From Bordetella genomosp. 10 (lineage in GTDB: Bacteria; Pseudomonadota; Gammaproteobacteria; Burkholderiales; Burkholderiaceae_B), in contig NZ_NEVM01000001.1 in the NCBI RefSeq assembly GCF_002261225.1, positions 682,001-746,000 of the forward strand: DNA of 64,000 nucleotides, given 5' to 3'. Shown one piece after another: positions 1 through 9,009 of the stretch (its first letter is position 1; every line of letters begins with the position of its first letter). The notes under the pieces were generated by a model. It searched no databases. It was given only the letters and a program-made list of their open reading frames with translations, and had not been told where the DNA came from. The translations under genes were made by a program, and so were the position numbers.

Positions 1-772
1 TTGCTTTGATCTGTGAAGGGTGAATCACTTGCTTGCCATCGAAACCGAGAGCCGCCGCCTTTTCCGCCCATGCGCGCGTGAGCGTCGCATCGTGGTACGC
101 GCCGCACGGCCCGTCGATCGCGCGCAGCCCGAAGGCGCGCGCCGCGACCAGCACGCGCATCATCGGATAGGCGAACAGGTCGAGCGGCGTTTCGAGGTAA
201 CGGCCATCGGCGCCGGAAACGGTCTGCCGATAGCCGGTCGGCGAGCCTCCGATCTCCGCGCTGCGGGCGCCGATGGAGCCGGCAAAGTCGCCGACGCCCA
301 GATGCAGCGCCGCGACGCGCTTGCTGCTCTGCGCGAGGCTGTCGACCATGACGAGGCCGAGCGCGGTTTCGATCAGCAGATCCAGCATGAGCGGCGCCCG
401 GCGCGCGTCGCCTTCCGTCGCGTCGATCATGCGCGCGATGTCCTCGATATGCGCGGGGCGCTCGGCCTTCGGCACGATCAGCGAATCGAGCCGCGCGAGC
501 GGACTGAGCGTGCGGATCTCCTCCTCGATGGTGCGGCTGCCGTAGGCATTCACGCGCACCAGGACGGTCTTGCCGCCCCAGTCCAGTTCTCGCAGCGCGC
601 TGACCGCGCCTTGCAGGGCGCCGGCTTTCTCGGATTCGGGCACGGCGTCCTCGAGATCGAGGAACACCGCGTCCGCGGCGGAGCGCGCCGCCGATTCGAC
701 GTGACGCCGGCGGTTGGCCGGCACCGCGAGCACCGTGCGCGTCAGGCGATAGCCGGTGGTGGGCTGGCTCAT
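1..772 (-). CDS. HpcH/HpaI-family CoA-ester lyase (CitE-like), 3' end cut by window edge
   Basis: About 257 codons are visible from the ATG at 772; the C-terminus lies outside the window. The protein reads like a CitE/citramalyl-CoA/malyl-CoA lyase. It has an early LTRTVLAVPANRRRHVESA segment, the acidic FLDLEDAVPESEK stretch, a metal-site MLDLLIETALG glutamate, an LGVGDFAGSIG aspartate and the family-typical GFDGKQVIHPSQI near the edge. Enzymes of this family cleave 3-hydroxyacyl-CoA thioesters such as malyl-, citramalyl- or methylmalyl-CoA in a Mg-dependent retro-Claisen reaction. The start codon overlaps the stop of the CoA-transferase upstream (ATGA), so the pair is translationally coupled and probably acts as acid activation followed by cleavage. 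Exact substrate unknown. Confidence 0.88.
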   Translation of the reverse strand, partial: MSQPTTGYRLTRTVLAVPANRRRHVESAARSAADAVFLDLEDAVPESEKAGALQGAVSALRELDWGGKTVLVRVNAYGSRTIEEEIRTLSPLARLDSLIVPKAERPAHIEDIARMIDATEGDARRAPLMLDLLIETALGLVMVDSLAQSSKRVAALHLGVGDFAGSIGARSAEIGGSPTGYRQTVSGADGRYLETPLDLFAYPMMRVLVAARAFGLRAIDGPCGAYHDATLTRAWAEKAAALGFDGKQVIHPSQIKA

Positions 773-1926
773 ACGGCGCTCCGCTTGCTCAGGTCAAGTT
801 CTTCCAGCACGCGCTGCGTGTGCTCGCCGACGGCGGGAATCGGCTTCATGACGGGCTCGACGCCCGCAATCGTGATGGCCGGCACGAACATGGTCAAGGG
901 ACCGGCCGGCGACGCGACTGTGCGCGTACGCCCGCGGGCATGGATTTGCGGATGATCGACGAACTCCTCGACCGAATTCATGCGCGCGTTGGCGATCGCG
1001 GCGTTGTCGAGGCGCGCGAGCACGTCGTCGCTGGTCCACTCGGCGAAGCGCGCTTCGATAAGCGCTTCGAGCGCGTCGCGATGGGCGAGGCGCCGTGGAT
1101 TGCTGTCGAAGCGCGGATCGGCGGCGATAGCCGGGTCGCCGAGCACGATATTGCAGAACGACTGCCATTCGCGCTCGTTCTGGATGCCGAAGAAGATGCT
1201 GCGGCCGTCGCCGGTGCGAAACGGCCCGTACGGCGCGATGGTCGCGTGGCGCATGCCGTTGCGCTTGAGCGGCTTGCCGCTGCCGCTCACGTAGTAGGCG
1301 GGGTAACTCATCCACTCGGTCATGGAATCGAAGAGCGAGACCTCGAACGCGGTGCCGAGGCCGGTGCGCTCGCGGTTGTACAGCGCCATGAGGATGCCGT
1401 TGAGCGCGTACATGCCGGTGGCGATGTCGGCGATCGCGATGCCGCATTTGGCCGGCTCCGCTTCGCTGCCGTTGATGTCGAGAAAGCCGGATTCGCATTG
1501 CACGAGCAGGTCGTAAGCCTTCTTGTCGCTGTACGGGCCGCCGCTGCCGTAGCCGGAGATATCCACGGCGATCAGGCGCGGGAAACGTTCGACGAGCGTC
1601 TTCGCGTCGAGGCCGAGCTTGGCGGCCGCGCCGGGCGCCAGGTTCTGCAGGAAGACGTCCGCCGTTTCGAGCAGCGCGAAGAGCGCCCGCGCGCCTTCAG
1701 GGCTCTTGATGTCGAGCGCGACGCTCTCCTTCGAACGATTGGTCCAGGCGAACTGGCTCGACATGCCGTTCATGACGGTGTCGTAGTCGCGGCAGAAATC
1801 GCCCCGGCCGGGACGTTCGATCTTGATGATCCGCGCGCCCCAGTCGGCCAGATGGCGGGACGCGAGCGGCGCGGCGATGGCCTGTTCGAGCGATACGACG
1901 GTGATGCCCGAAAGCGGAAGCGGCAT
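769..1926 (-). CDS. Class III (CaiB/BaiF) CoA-transferase
   Basis: Predicted family III acyl-CoA transferase of 385 residues. It starts at MPLPLSGI, chosen because AGGAGAC sits about 6 bases upstream; the frame is open for 9 more codons. It opens with the family-typical SGITVVSLEQAIAAPLASRHL. The nucleophilic aspartate is expected to be Asp139, in the KKAYDLLVQCESG context that matches the AYD motif of formyl-CoA transferase. These enzymes move CoA between carboxylic acids, for example succinyl-CoA to malate, citramalate or itaconate. It is coupled by a 4-base overlap to the CitE-like lyase, suggesting that a dicarboxylic or hydroxy acid is activated and then split. The donor and acceptor cannot be read from the sequence. 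Confidence 0.9.
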   Translation of the reverse strand: MPLPLSGITVVSLEQAIAAPLASRHLADWGARIIKIERPGRGDFCRDYDTVMNGMSSQFAWTNRSKESVALDIKSPEGARALFALLETADVFLQNLAPGAAAKLGLDAKTLVERFPRLIAVDISGYGSGGPYSDKKAYDLLVQCESGFLDINGSEAEPAKCGIAIADIATGMYALNGILMALYNRERTGLGTAFEVSLFDSMTEWMSYPAYYVSGSGKPLKRNGMRHATIAPYGPFRTGDGRSIFFGIQNEREWQSFCNIVLGDPAIAADPRFDSNPRRLAHRDALEALIEARFAEWTSDDVLARLDNAAIANARMNSVEEFVDHPQIHARGRTRTVASPAGPLTMFVPAITIAGVEPVMKPIPAVGEHTQRVLEELDLSKRSAV

Positions 1927-2035
1927 GCTTTGTCTCCTGATTATGCGGGTCACGATGACGGCGCCTTGGGCCGCCTCGCGAAAATCGTAGCGCCGACCGC
2001 GTTCCAGGAGGAAATACTCTTTGGAACTACGGGAT

Positions 2036-2050
2036 ATAGGCGTGACTAAT
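2036..2050. promoter_or_regulatory. Candidate LysR box upstream of the CoA-transferase operon
   Basis: ATAGGCGTGACTAAT lies in the 166-bp gap between the CoA-transferase start and the stop of the LysR gene. A similar 15-mer, ATAGGGATGAACTAT, lies at 3059-3073 in front of the aldehyde dehydrogenase; 10 of 15 positions agree. A shared site would let the intervening LysR control both operons. Assignment is by eye only. Confidence 0.3.
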
Positions 2051-2092
2051 ATGACCTTCGTCCCGGCTTCCGCTCACGCGATTAATGCAGCC

Positions 2093-3010
2093 TCACGCCG
2101 GCGCCGGCGAGGCGCCGAGCGTTGGCGCCATCTCCGCGACGAGCGCGCGCATGCAGTCCTGCACCGCGCGGGCGGCGGCGGTCTGCGGCACGGCGTTCAG
2201 GCGGCACAGCGCGACCGAGCGCTCCAGCGTCGGGCTGACGATGTAGCGCGCCGGCGTGTTCCGCGACGTGTCGCGGCCGAGCAGGCCGGAGAGGATGGTG
2301 GCCGCTTCGCCGCGGCGCGCGAGTTCGAGCATGGCCGGCAGCGAGTCGATATCCGCGATGACGTTCAGGTCAAGTCCCGCGCTGTCGAATGCGCGCTCGA
2401 CCAGCAGGCGCAGGCCGTGCAACTTGCCGGGCAGCACCAGCGGCACGCCGGAAAGCATTTCCAGGGCCAGGGTCTCGCCTTGTGGATCGCCGACCCACGC
2501 CGCGCCGTACACGGCCAGACGTTCGTTGAAAAGCGGAACGACCGTGACGCCGCGCGTCTCGGTCTCGCGGAACAGCACGGCGATGTCGAGTCTTCCGCTG
2601 GCGAGCAGTTCGTTGAGATAACCGCTCATGCTTTCGAAGATATCCAACTGGATGCCCGGGTGCCGTGCGCGCATGCGCTCGAACAGGGGCACCGCGAGCA
2701 CCGAGGACACGCTCGTCGGCAAGCCGATGGCGACCTGGCCGGAAAGCGCGTGCTCGCCGCGCTTGACGTCGCCGCGCATCTGCGCGAACTGCTTGATGAT
2801 GGATTGCGCGTGCCGGTAGAAGGTGGTGCCTGCGTCGGTCGGGGCGACGCCGGTGTAGCTGCGAACGAGGAGCGGCACGCCCAGATCGTCCTCCATTTCG
2901 GCTATCTGTTGCGACAGCGAAGGCTGCGAGATGGACAGCGCGAGCGCCGCCTTGGACAGGCTTCCAGCATCGACGCAGGCAACGAAATACCGCAATTGGC
3001 GGATGTCCAT
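2093..3010 (-). CDS. LysR-family regulator (local regulator of the flanking operons)
   Basis: LysR-type transcriptional regulator of 305 residues. The N-terminal winged helix-turn-helix is clear (MDIRQLRYFVACVDAGSLSK, then ALSISQPSLSQQIAEMEDDLG), followed by a periplasmic-binding-fold effector domain from about residue 90. The start at MDIRQL is set by GAGGAGAC upstream; the frame is open further but that part looks non-coding. It is transcribed toward the CoA-transferase/lyase pair and away from the aldehyde dehydrogenase operon, the usual geometry for a LysR controlling divergent catabolic genes. The inducer is unknown; a substrate or CoA-pathway intermediate is the likely class. Confidence 0.93.
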   Translation of the reverse strand: MDIRQLRYFVACVDAGSLSKAALALSISQPSLSQQIAEMEDDLGVPLLVRSYTGVAPTDAGTTFYRHAQSIIKQFAQMRGDVKRGEHALSGQVAIGLPTSVSSVLAVPLFERMRARHPGIQLDIFESMSGYLNELLASGRLDIAVLFRETETRGVTVVPLFNERLAVYGAAWVGDPQGETLALEMLSGVPLVLPGKLHGLRLLVERAFDSAGLDLNVIADIDSLPAMLELARRGEAATILSGLLGRDTSRNTPARYIVSPTLERSVALCRLNAVPQTAAARAVQDCMRALVAEMAPTLGASPAPA

Positions 3011-3058
3011 GCGTGTTTGTCTCCTCTGTATGCGGCCATGCGCGCGGCGCCGCTGGGT

Positions 3059-3125
3059 ATAGGGATGAACTATGCCGAGTATCGCCAATTCGTATTTGTA
3101 GCGTCACTTGCGGCGTCCATATACT
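3059..3125 (+). promoter_or_regulatory. Divergent promoter region for the aldehyde dehydrogenase operon
   Basis: A possible sigma70 promoter has TTGTAG at 3096-3101, an 18-base spacer and TATACT at 3120-3125, upstream of the gene starting at 3189. Just before it is an inverted repeat ATAG-N7-CTAT (3059-3073) that suits LysR binding. The -10 is good (5 of 6); the -35 is weak, as expected for an activated promoter. Confidence 0.4.
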
Positions 3126-3188
3126 TTATTCGCCCAAGCGGGATTGACCAATAACCATTACATCGAACACATCGAACAGGAGACGCAC

Positions 3189-4634
3189 ATGCCCACGGAG
3201 GCTGGAACCATATTCATCGGCGGCGAATGGAGCGGCGCGGAATCGCGGGCATCGCTCGAAGTGCGCTCGCCGATCGACGGCGAGGTGTTCGCCGCGATCT
3301 CGCGCGGCGGGAAAGCCGAAATCGAACGAGCCGTCGCCGCCGCGCGCGCCGCGTTGGGCGGTCCGTGGAGCACGATGGCCGGGTTCGAGCGCGGCCGCAT
3401 CATGAGCAAGCTGTCCGCGCTGATTCTCGATAACGCCGAGGAACTCGCGCAGATCGAGGCGCGGGACACCGGAAAGCCGATCACGCAGGCGCGCACGGAT
3501 ATCAAGGCGACGGCGCGTTATTTCGAGTTCTATGCCGGCGCCGCCGACAAGGTGCTGGGCGACGTGCTGCCCTTCCTCGACGGCTATCAGGTCACCGTGC
3601 AGCGCGAGCCGCGCGGCGTATGCGGCCTCATCATCCCCTGGAACTACCCGGCCTCGATGTTCGGCCGCACCATCGGTCCGGCGCTCGCGACAGGGAACAC
3701 CGTCGTCCTGAAGCCCGCCGAGGATGCCAGCATGAGCTGCGCGCGCCTGACCGCGCTCGCGCACGAAGCGGGTTTGCCCGCCGGCGTCATCAACCTGGTC
3801 ACCGGTCTGGGCGAGGAAGCGGGCGCGGCGCTGTCGCAGCACGCCGACGTCGATTTCCTGTCGTTCACCGGTTCGCCGGAAGTCGGCACGCTGATCCAGA
3901 CGGCGGCCGCGAAGAATCATGTGCCGTGCGTGCTGGAACTCGGCGGCAAGTCGCCGCAGATCGTGTTCGAGGACGCCGATTTCGAGGCAGCCGCCAAGAC
4001 CATCGTCGGCGTCATCACGCAGAACGCGGGGCAGACCTGCTCGGCGGGCAGCCGCGTGCTGATCCAGCGCTCGGTCTATGAACGCTTCGTCGGCGTGCTC
4101 AGGGAGAAGATGAGCGAGGTGCGCGTGGGCGCGCCCGCGGCGGATCTCCAATGCGGACCGGTCATCAACAGCGCGCAGCACGTCAAGGTCAAGGGTTTCA
4201 TCGAGCGCGCCGCCAGCGGCGGCATCAATGTGATCGCGCAGGGCACGCTGGACGAGAGCGCGGCCGCGACCGGTTACTTCGTCACGCCGACGCTGTTCGG
4301 GCCGGTGCCGGTCGAGCACGAACTGGCGCAGGACGAAGTGTTCGGTCCGGTGCTCGCCGCCATCCCGTTCGAGGACGAAGCCGAGGCCATCGCCATCGCC
4401 AACGGCACCGCATACGGTCTCGTCGCCGGCCTGTGGACGGAGAACGGCGCGCGCCAGATGCGCGTCGCCAAGAAGCTGCGCGTGGGCCAGGTGTTTATCA
4501 ACAACTACGGCGCGGGCGGCGGCATCGAATTGCCGTTCGGCGGCGTGAAGCGCAGCGGCCACGGCCGCGAAAAAGGTCTCGAGGCGCTCAAGGAATACAC
4601 CGTCGCGAAGACCGTCGTGTTGAAGCACGGCTAA
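3189..4634 (+). CDS. NAD(P)-dependent aldehyde dehydrogenase
   Basis: Aldehyde dehydrogenase superfamily enzyme of 481 residues, the normal family length; it oxidises an aldehyde to the acid. The oxyanion Asn152 (IPWNYPAS), cofactor-binding VVLKPAED, FTGSPEVG, general-base Glu250 in LELGGKSPQ and catalytic Cys284 in GQTCSAGSR are all present. The start is the ATG preceded by AGGAGA; an earlier in-frame ATG would add 27 residues without a ribosome site. It is first in a plus-strand operon with an alcohol dehydrogenase 68 bp downstream and a TRAP transporter. The order suggests alcohol to aldehyde to acid conversion of an imported compound. Overall it looks closest to betaine-aldehyde/gamma-aminobutyraldehyde-type enzymes, but the substrate is open. 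Confidence 0.93.
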   Translation: MPTEAGTIFIGGEWSGAESRASLEVRSPIDGEVFAAISRGGKAEIERAVAAARAALGGPWSTMAGFERGRIMSKLSALILDNAEELAQIEARDTGKPITQARTDIKATARYFEFYAGAADKVLGDVLPFLDGYQVTVQREPRGVCGLIIPWNYPASMFGRTIGPALATGNTVVLKPAEDASMSCARLTALAHEAGLPAGVINLVTGLGEEAGAALSQHADVDFLSFTGSPEVGTLIQTAAAKNHVPCVLELGGKSPQIVFEDADFEAAAKTIVGVITQNAGQTCSAGSRVLIQRSVYERFVGVLREKMSEVRVGAPAADLQCGPVINSAQHVKVKGFIERAASGGINVIAQGTLDESAAATGYFVTPTLFGPVPVEHELAQDEVFGPVLAAIPFEDEAEAIAIANGTAYGLVAGLWTENGARQMRVAKKLRVGQVFINNYGAGGGIELPFGGVKRSGHGREKGLEALKEYTVAKTVVLKHG

Positions 4635-4702
4635 AGAGAGCGACGGCCCGCCCAAGCGGGGGCCGCACGCTATCGATTACAAGCTTCAGGAGACAACATC
4701 GC

Positions 4703-5815
4703 ATGACCGCCTTTCCCGAGTTTTCCCGCGCAGCCGTGCTGCGTGAATTCAAGGCGCCGCTCGCCATCGAGGACGTGCCGATTCCCCGCGACGTCGAACC
4801 TTCCGCCGCGCTCGTCAAGCTCGAAATGTCGTCGATCTGCGGCACCGACATTCATCTGTGGCAGGGCTCGCTGTCGCTGAAGGTGAACCTGCCGGTGATC
4901 GTCGGCCACGAGATGGTCGGCCGCGTGGTGCGCGCGGGCGCGGGCGTCACGACCGATTCCGTCGGCACGCCGCTGAAAGTGGGCGACCGCGTGGTCTACA
5001 CGCACACGTCGTGCGGCGGCTGCTTCTTCTGCACCACCGCGCGCAAGCCGACGCTCTGCATGAATCGCCGCGCGTACATGTACGAAAACATCGAGGAAGC
5101 GCCGTATCTGCTCGGCGGATTCTCGCAATACGGCTATATCCTGCCGCAGGCAGGCCGTCTGCGCGTGCCGGATTCGGTGTCGAACGAACTTGCCAGCCTT
5201 TCCAGTTGCGCCCTGCGCTCGGTGATGAATGCGTTCTCGCAGATCGGCGAAATCGAGCCGACCGAGACCGTGGCGATCCAGGGCGCGGGTCCGCTGGGCT
5301 TGCTCGCGACGGCGAACGCGCGCGTGCGCGGGGCGAAGAAGATCATCGTGATCGGCTCGCCGTCCGCGCGGCTGAAGATGGCCGAGCGCTTCGGCGCGGA
5401 CGTGTGCATTCCGGTCGAAGGCACGACCGCGCAGGAGCGCCTGGACGCGGTGCTCGCACAGACCGAAGGCCGCGGCGCGGACATCGTGATGGAGTTCACC
5501 GGTGTGCCGGCGGCGTTCGCCGAAGGCCTGGCGCTCGCGCGCAAGGGCGGCCGCTATCTGGTGGTCGGGCAACTCGGCGAAGCCTCGACGACCGTGGCGC
5601 CGTCCATGATCGTCAAGAAGAATCTGCAGGTGTTCGGCTCGTTCTCGGGCGACGCGCGCAGCTACTCGCTCGCGCTCCAGTTCCTCGAAAAGCACCAGCA
5701 CGACTTCCCGTTCCACGAAATGATCACCGGCCGCTACACGCTCGACCAGGTCAACGTCGCGATGCAGCGTATGAAGAATTTCGAGGAAGTGAAGCCGGTC
5801 ATCACGATCGACTAG
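4703..5815 (+). CDS. Zinc-dependent medium-chain alcohol dehydrogenase
   Basis: MDR-family zinc dehydrogenase of 370 residues. Catalytic zinc ligands are Cys46 (SSICGTDIH) and the His69-Glu70 pair in VGHEMVG. The structural-zinc cysteines 104, 107, 110 and 119 lie in HTSCGGCFFC...C; the last gap is 8 rather than the usual 7 residues. The Rossmann segment is QGAGPLGLLATANA. The start is fixed by CAGGAGAC. Such enzymes oxidise alcohols or polyols with NAD(P)+. Lying between the aldehyde dehydrogenase and TRAP transporter genes, it probably performs the first or a parallel oxidation of the imported substrate. Confidence 0.92.
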   Translation: MTAFPEFSRAAVLREFKAPLAIEDVPIPRDVEPSAALVKLEMSSICGTDIHLWQGSLSLKVNLPVIVGHEMVGRVVRAGAGVTTDSVGTPLKVGDRVVYTHTSCGGCFFCTTARKPTLCMNRRAYMYENIEEAPYLLGGFSQYGYILPQAGRLRVPDSVSNELASLSSCALRSVMNAFSQIGEIEPTETVAIQGAGPLGLLATANARVRGAKKIIVIGSPSARLKMAERFGADVCIPVEGTTAQERLDAVLAQTEGRGADIVMEFTGVPAAFAEGLALARKGGRYLVVGQLGEASTTVAPSMIVKKNLQVFGSFSGDARSYSLALQFLEKHQHDFPFHEMITGRYTLDQVNVAMQRMKNFEEVKPVITID

Positions 5816-5974
5816 GCGATCGACCAAGCGATCGACCAGGACCCAGGCCAGTATTTCGCGGCAGCGCCGCGGCACGTCCGCCGGCTCGTTCCGGCGGCTT
5901 TCAGAAGAAGCCCATCTTCCGCGCAGCCTGCGCCGGAACGATGCATGGCGGATTGAACAACCAGGAGACAAAGC

Positions 5975-7006
5975 ATGAAAATCAATCGTCGAAGCTTTCT
6001 CATGACGGGCGCGGGCGCGGCGGCGTTGGCCGCGTCGGACATGGTGGGCGCGCCATGGATCAAGCGCGCTCAGGCGGCGGAGTTCAGCTACAAGGTCGGC
6101 ACGGACCTGCCGGCGTCGCATCCCCTGAACGTGCGTATCCAGCAAGCCGCGGACGCCATCAAGAACGATACCGACGGGCGCATGGAAATTCGCGTGTTCG
6201 CGAACAACCAGCTCGGCGGCGACCCCGATATGTTCGCGCAACTGCGGGCGGGCGCGCTGGAGTTCTTCACCCTGTCGGGCGCGAATGCGCTTTCGTCGCT
6301 CGTCCCGAAGACGGCGATCACCGGCGTGGGCTTCGCGTTCAAGGACTACAGCCAGGTGTTCGGCGCGCTCGACGGTGAACTCGGCGCGCATCTGCGCGGC
6401 CTCATCACCAAGGGCGGTCTCGTCGTGCAGGACAAGGTATGGGACAACGGCTTTCGCCAGATCACGACCAGCTCCAAGCCGATCAATACGCCGGCCGACC
6501 TGCGGGGCTTGAAGATCCGCGTGCCGCCGGGCCGGTTGTGGATCTCGCTGTTCCGCGCGCTGTCGGCCGCGCCGGCCTCGATCAGCTTCAACGAAGTGTA
6601 TTCGTCGTTGCAGACCAAGGTCGTCGAAGGTCAGGAAAACGCGCTCGCGGTGGTCGACACGGCCAAACTCTACGAAGTGCAGAAGTATTGCTCGATGACC
6701 AATCACATGTGGGACGGCTTCTGGTTCCTGGGTAATCGCGCGGCATGGGAAAAACTGCCGGCGAGCGTCCGCGACGTCACCTCGAAGCACCTCAACGCCT
6801 ATGCGCTGCTGCAACGCCACGACGTGGAAAAACTCAACGCCTCGCTTCAACAGGCGCTGGAGAGCAAGGGCTTGAAGTTCAACGCGCCCGACATGACCGG
6901 ATTCCGTGAAGTGCTACAGAAAGGCGGGTTCTACGCCGAGCAGAGGAAGTTCTTCGGCGAGGAGGAATGGGGGCTGCTCGAGAAGGTCACCGGGAAGCTG
7001 GCATGA
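5975..7006 (+). CDS. TRAP transporter substrate-binding protein (DctP family)
   Basis: Periplasmic DctP-type binding protein of 343 residues. The N-terminus MKINRRSFLMTGAGAAALAA carries a twin-arginine motif and a hydrophobic stretch ending near AQA-AEFS, so Tat export is predicted. The mature part begins FSYKVGTDLPASHPLNVR and includes VPPGRLWISLFRALSAAPASI, around the conserved arginine that binds the carboxylate in DctP proteins. A CAGGAGAC ribosome site sets the start. Its stop codon overlaps the membrane subunit start (ATGA). Substrates of this family are usually organic acids or sugar acids, which fits the nearby acid-sugar kinase. Confidence 0.93.
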   Translation: MKINRRSFLMTGAGAAALAASDMVGAPWIKRAQAAEFSYKVGTDLPASHPLNVRIQQAADAIKNDTDGRMEIRVFANNQLGGDPDMFAQLRAGALEFFTLSGANALSSLVPKTAITGVGFAFKDYSQVFGALDGELGAHLRGLITKGGLVVQDKVWDNGFRQITTSSKPINTPADLRGLKIRVPPGRLWISLFRALSAAPASISFNEVYSSLQTKVVEGQENALAVVDTAKLYEVQKYCSMTNHMWDGFWFLGNRAAWEKLPASVRDVTSKHLNAYALLQRHDVEKLNASLQQALESKGLKFNAPDMTGFREVLQKGGFYAEQRKFFGEEEWGLLEKVTGKLA

Positions 7007-8904
7007 GAACACAGATCGCGGAGGATTTCTCGCAAGGAGCGCGCGACGGCAGGGCGACGCCGTCCGTGCCTGCCATGCCGGCCGGCCTCGCGGTGGCCGA
7101 CCGCGTGCTCGGGCTGATCGTGTCCGTGCCCGCGGCCCTGCTCGTGTTGGCGGAGATCGTGCTGCTCTTCAGCGGCGTGGTGGCCCGCTACGCGCTTCAC
7201 AACCCGCTGGTGTGGAGCGACGAACTGGCGGGAATCCTGTTCCTGTGGCTCGCGATGACCGGCGCCGCGACGGCCTTGCATCGCGGCGCGCACATGCGGA
7301 TGACGGCGATCGTCAATCGCGCGGGCAAGGAGTGGGGAGCGATCTGGGACACCGTCTCGCTGGTCGCGAGCCTGTTGTTCCTGGGGCTGATCGCGGCGCC
7401 GGCCTATGCGTACTTCAACCAGCAATGGGGGCTCGTCACGCCGGCGCTGGAAATCAACGACGCGCTGCGCGTCGCCGCGATCGTCTACGGCGTGTCCGTC
7501 ATGTTGCTGATGTCGATCGTCAAGCTGCTGGCGCTCGGCTGGAAGCAGGCTGCCATGGGCATCGTCGTGGTCGCGGCGGTCATAACGGGCCTGCACGCGC
7601 TCGGTCCGGCGCTGCAATCGCTCGGCAACGTCAACCTGCTGATCTTCTTCGTCGGCGTGGTTGGATTCACCGTGCTGTCGGGCATGCCCATCGCGTTCTC
7701 GTTCGGCTTGGCGGTGTTTTCGTATCTGTCGCTATCCACCTCGATGCCGCTGGAGATCGTCGTGAGCCGGATGGACGAGGGCATGTCGCAGCTTCTGCTG
7801 CTTGCCGTGCCGATGTTCATCTTTCTCGGCCTGCTGATCGAAATGACCGGCATGGCCCGCGCGATGATCAACTTCCTCGCTTCGCTGCTCGGCCACGTGC
7901 GCGGCGGCCTGTCGTATGTGCTGGTCGGCGCGATGTACCTGATCTCGGGCATTTCCGGCTCCAAGGCCGCCGACATGGCCGCGGTCGCGCCGATCCTGTT
8001 CCCGGAGATGAAGGCGCGCGGCGAGAAACCGGGCGAGCTCGTCGCGCTGCTGTCGGCGACCGGCGCGCAGACGGAAACCGTGCCGCCGTCCATCGTGCTG
8101 ATCACGATCGGCTCGGTAACCGGCGTGTCGATCTCGGCGCTCTTCACGGGCGGCCTGCTGCCGGGGCTCGTTCTCGCGATGGCGCTGTGCGTCCTGGTGT
8201 GGTGGCGTGCGCGCGGCGCCGTCCCGGCGTCCGCCGAACGCGCGCGCGGCTCGGAAATCGCGAAGCTCCTGGTGATTTCGATTCCCGCGCTCGCCTTGCC
8301 GGTGGTGATCCGCTTCGCGGTGGTCGAGGGCGTGGCGACGGCGACGGAAGTATCGACGGTCGGCATCGTCTATTCGCTGATCGCCGGCCTGCTCATCTAT
8401 CGCCGGTTCGACTGGAGGCGCATTTTCCCGATGCTCGTCGAGACGGCGGCGCTGTCGGGCGCGATCCTGATCATCATCGGCACGGCGACGTCCATGGCCT
8501 GGGCGCTTACGCAGTCGGGTTTCTCGAACAGCCTGGCGTCGTTCATGGAGCATCTGCCGGGCGGCGCCGTGAGTTTCATGGCCGTGTCGGTGGTGATGTT
8601 CGTGCTGCTGGGCAGCGTGCTGGAAGGCATTCCGGCGATCGTGCTGTTCGGGCCGCTGCTGTTCCCGATCGCGCGCGACGTGGGCATCCACGAAGTGCAG
8701 TACGCGATGGTCGTGATTCTGTCGATGGGCCTGGGGCTGTTCTCTCCACCGTTCGGCGTCGGCTACTACGGCGCGTGCGCGGTCAGCAAGATTCATCCGG
8801 ACGAAGGCATCCGGCCGATCGTCGGCTATATGCTGGCGTTGTTCGTCGGCATCATCGTGATTGCGGCGGTGCCGTGGATTTCGATCGGATTCCTGAAGTC
8901 CTGA
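7003..8904 (+). CDS. Fused TRAP transporter membrane protein (DctQ-DctM)
   Basis: A 633-residue membrane protein joining the small DctQ and large DctM subunits in one chain. Residues about 25-170 form the four-helix DctQ part (ending before VKLLALGWKQ). A linker of about 40 residues follows, then DctM-type helices with LAVPMFIFLGLLIEMTGMAR, ISGSKAADMAAVAPILFPEM and FSPPFGVGYYGAC. It starts at MRTQIAED, overlapping the DctP stop by 4 bases. Together with DctP it would form a complete sodium-coupled TRAP importer for an acid substrate. Fusions of this kind are known in the family. Confidence 0.92.
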   Translation: MRTQIAEDFSQGARDGRATPSVPAMPAGLAVADRVLGLIVSVPAALLVLAEIVLLFSGVVARYALHNPLVWSDELAGILFLWLAMTGAATALHRGAHMRMTAIVNRAGKEWGAIWDTVSLVASLLFLGLIAAPAYAYFNQQWGLVTPALEINDALRVAAIVYGVSVMLLMSIVKLLALGWKQAAMGIVVVAAVITGLHALGPALQSLGNVNLLIFFVGVVGFTVLSGMPIAFSFGLAVFSYLSLSTSMPLEIVVSRMDEGMSQLLLLAVPMFIFLGLLIEMTGMARAMINFLASLLGHVRGGLSYVLVGAMYLISGISGSKAADMAAVAPILFPEMKARGEKPGELVALLSATGAQTETVPPSIVLITIGSVTGVSISALFTGGLLPGLVLAMALCVLVWWRARGAVPASAERARGSEIAKLLVISIPALALPVVIRFAVVEGVATATEVSTVGIVYSLIAGLLIYRRFDWRRIFPMLVETAALSGAILIIIGTATSMAWALTQSGFSNSLASFMEHLPGGAVSFMAVSVVMFVLLGSVLEGIPAIVLFGPLLFPIARDVGIHEVQYAMVVILSMGLGLFSPPFGVGYYGACAVSKIHPDEGIRPIVGYMLALFVGIIVIAAVPWISIGFLKS

Positions 8905-8952
8905 CGGTGCGGATGTCCTGCCGCCACCGTCGAGGGCAGGCGGTTGTTCTGG

Positions 8953-8982
8953 GGGTGGCGATGTCGGAAGACATCGTCACCC
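8953..8982. terminator. Hairpin between convergent genes
   Basis: A 13-bp stem (one G-T wobble) closed by a GGAA tetraloop lies between the ends of the TRAP membrane gene and the DUF1537 kinase gene, which converge here. There is no T-tract, so it may act with Rho or as a bidirectional mRNA end stabiliser. Confidence 0.5.
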
Positions 8983-9009
8983 TCGGGGGTCTGCGTCGTC
9001 AGGTCTCTA

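Noticed and set aside
5816..5850. Direct repeat GCGATCGACCA after the alcohol dehydrogenase
   Set aside because: Only two short copies in GC-rich DNA, with no symmetry or promoter context; probably a chance duplication around the stop codon.
4670..6850. 726-codon open frame on the minus strand
   Set aside because: It lies antisense to the conserved alcohol dehydrogenase and DctP genes; its translation is Arg/His-rich with no family resemblance, as expected of mirror frames in GC-rich DNA.
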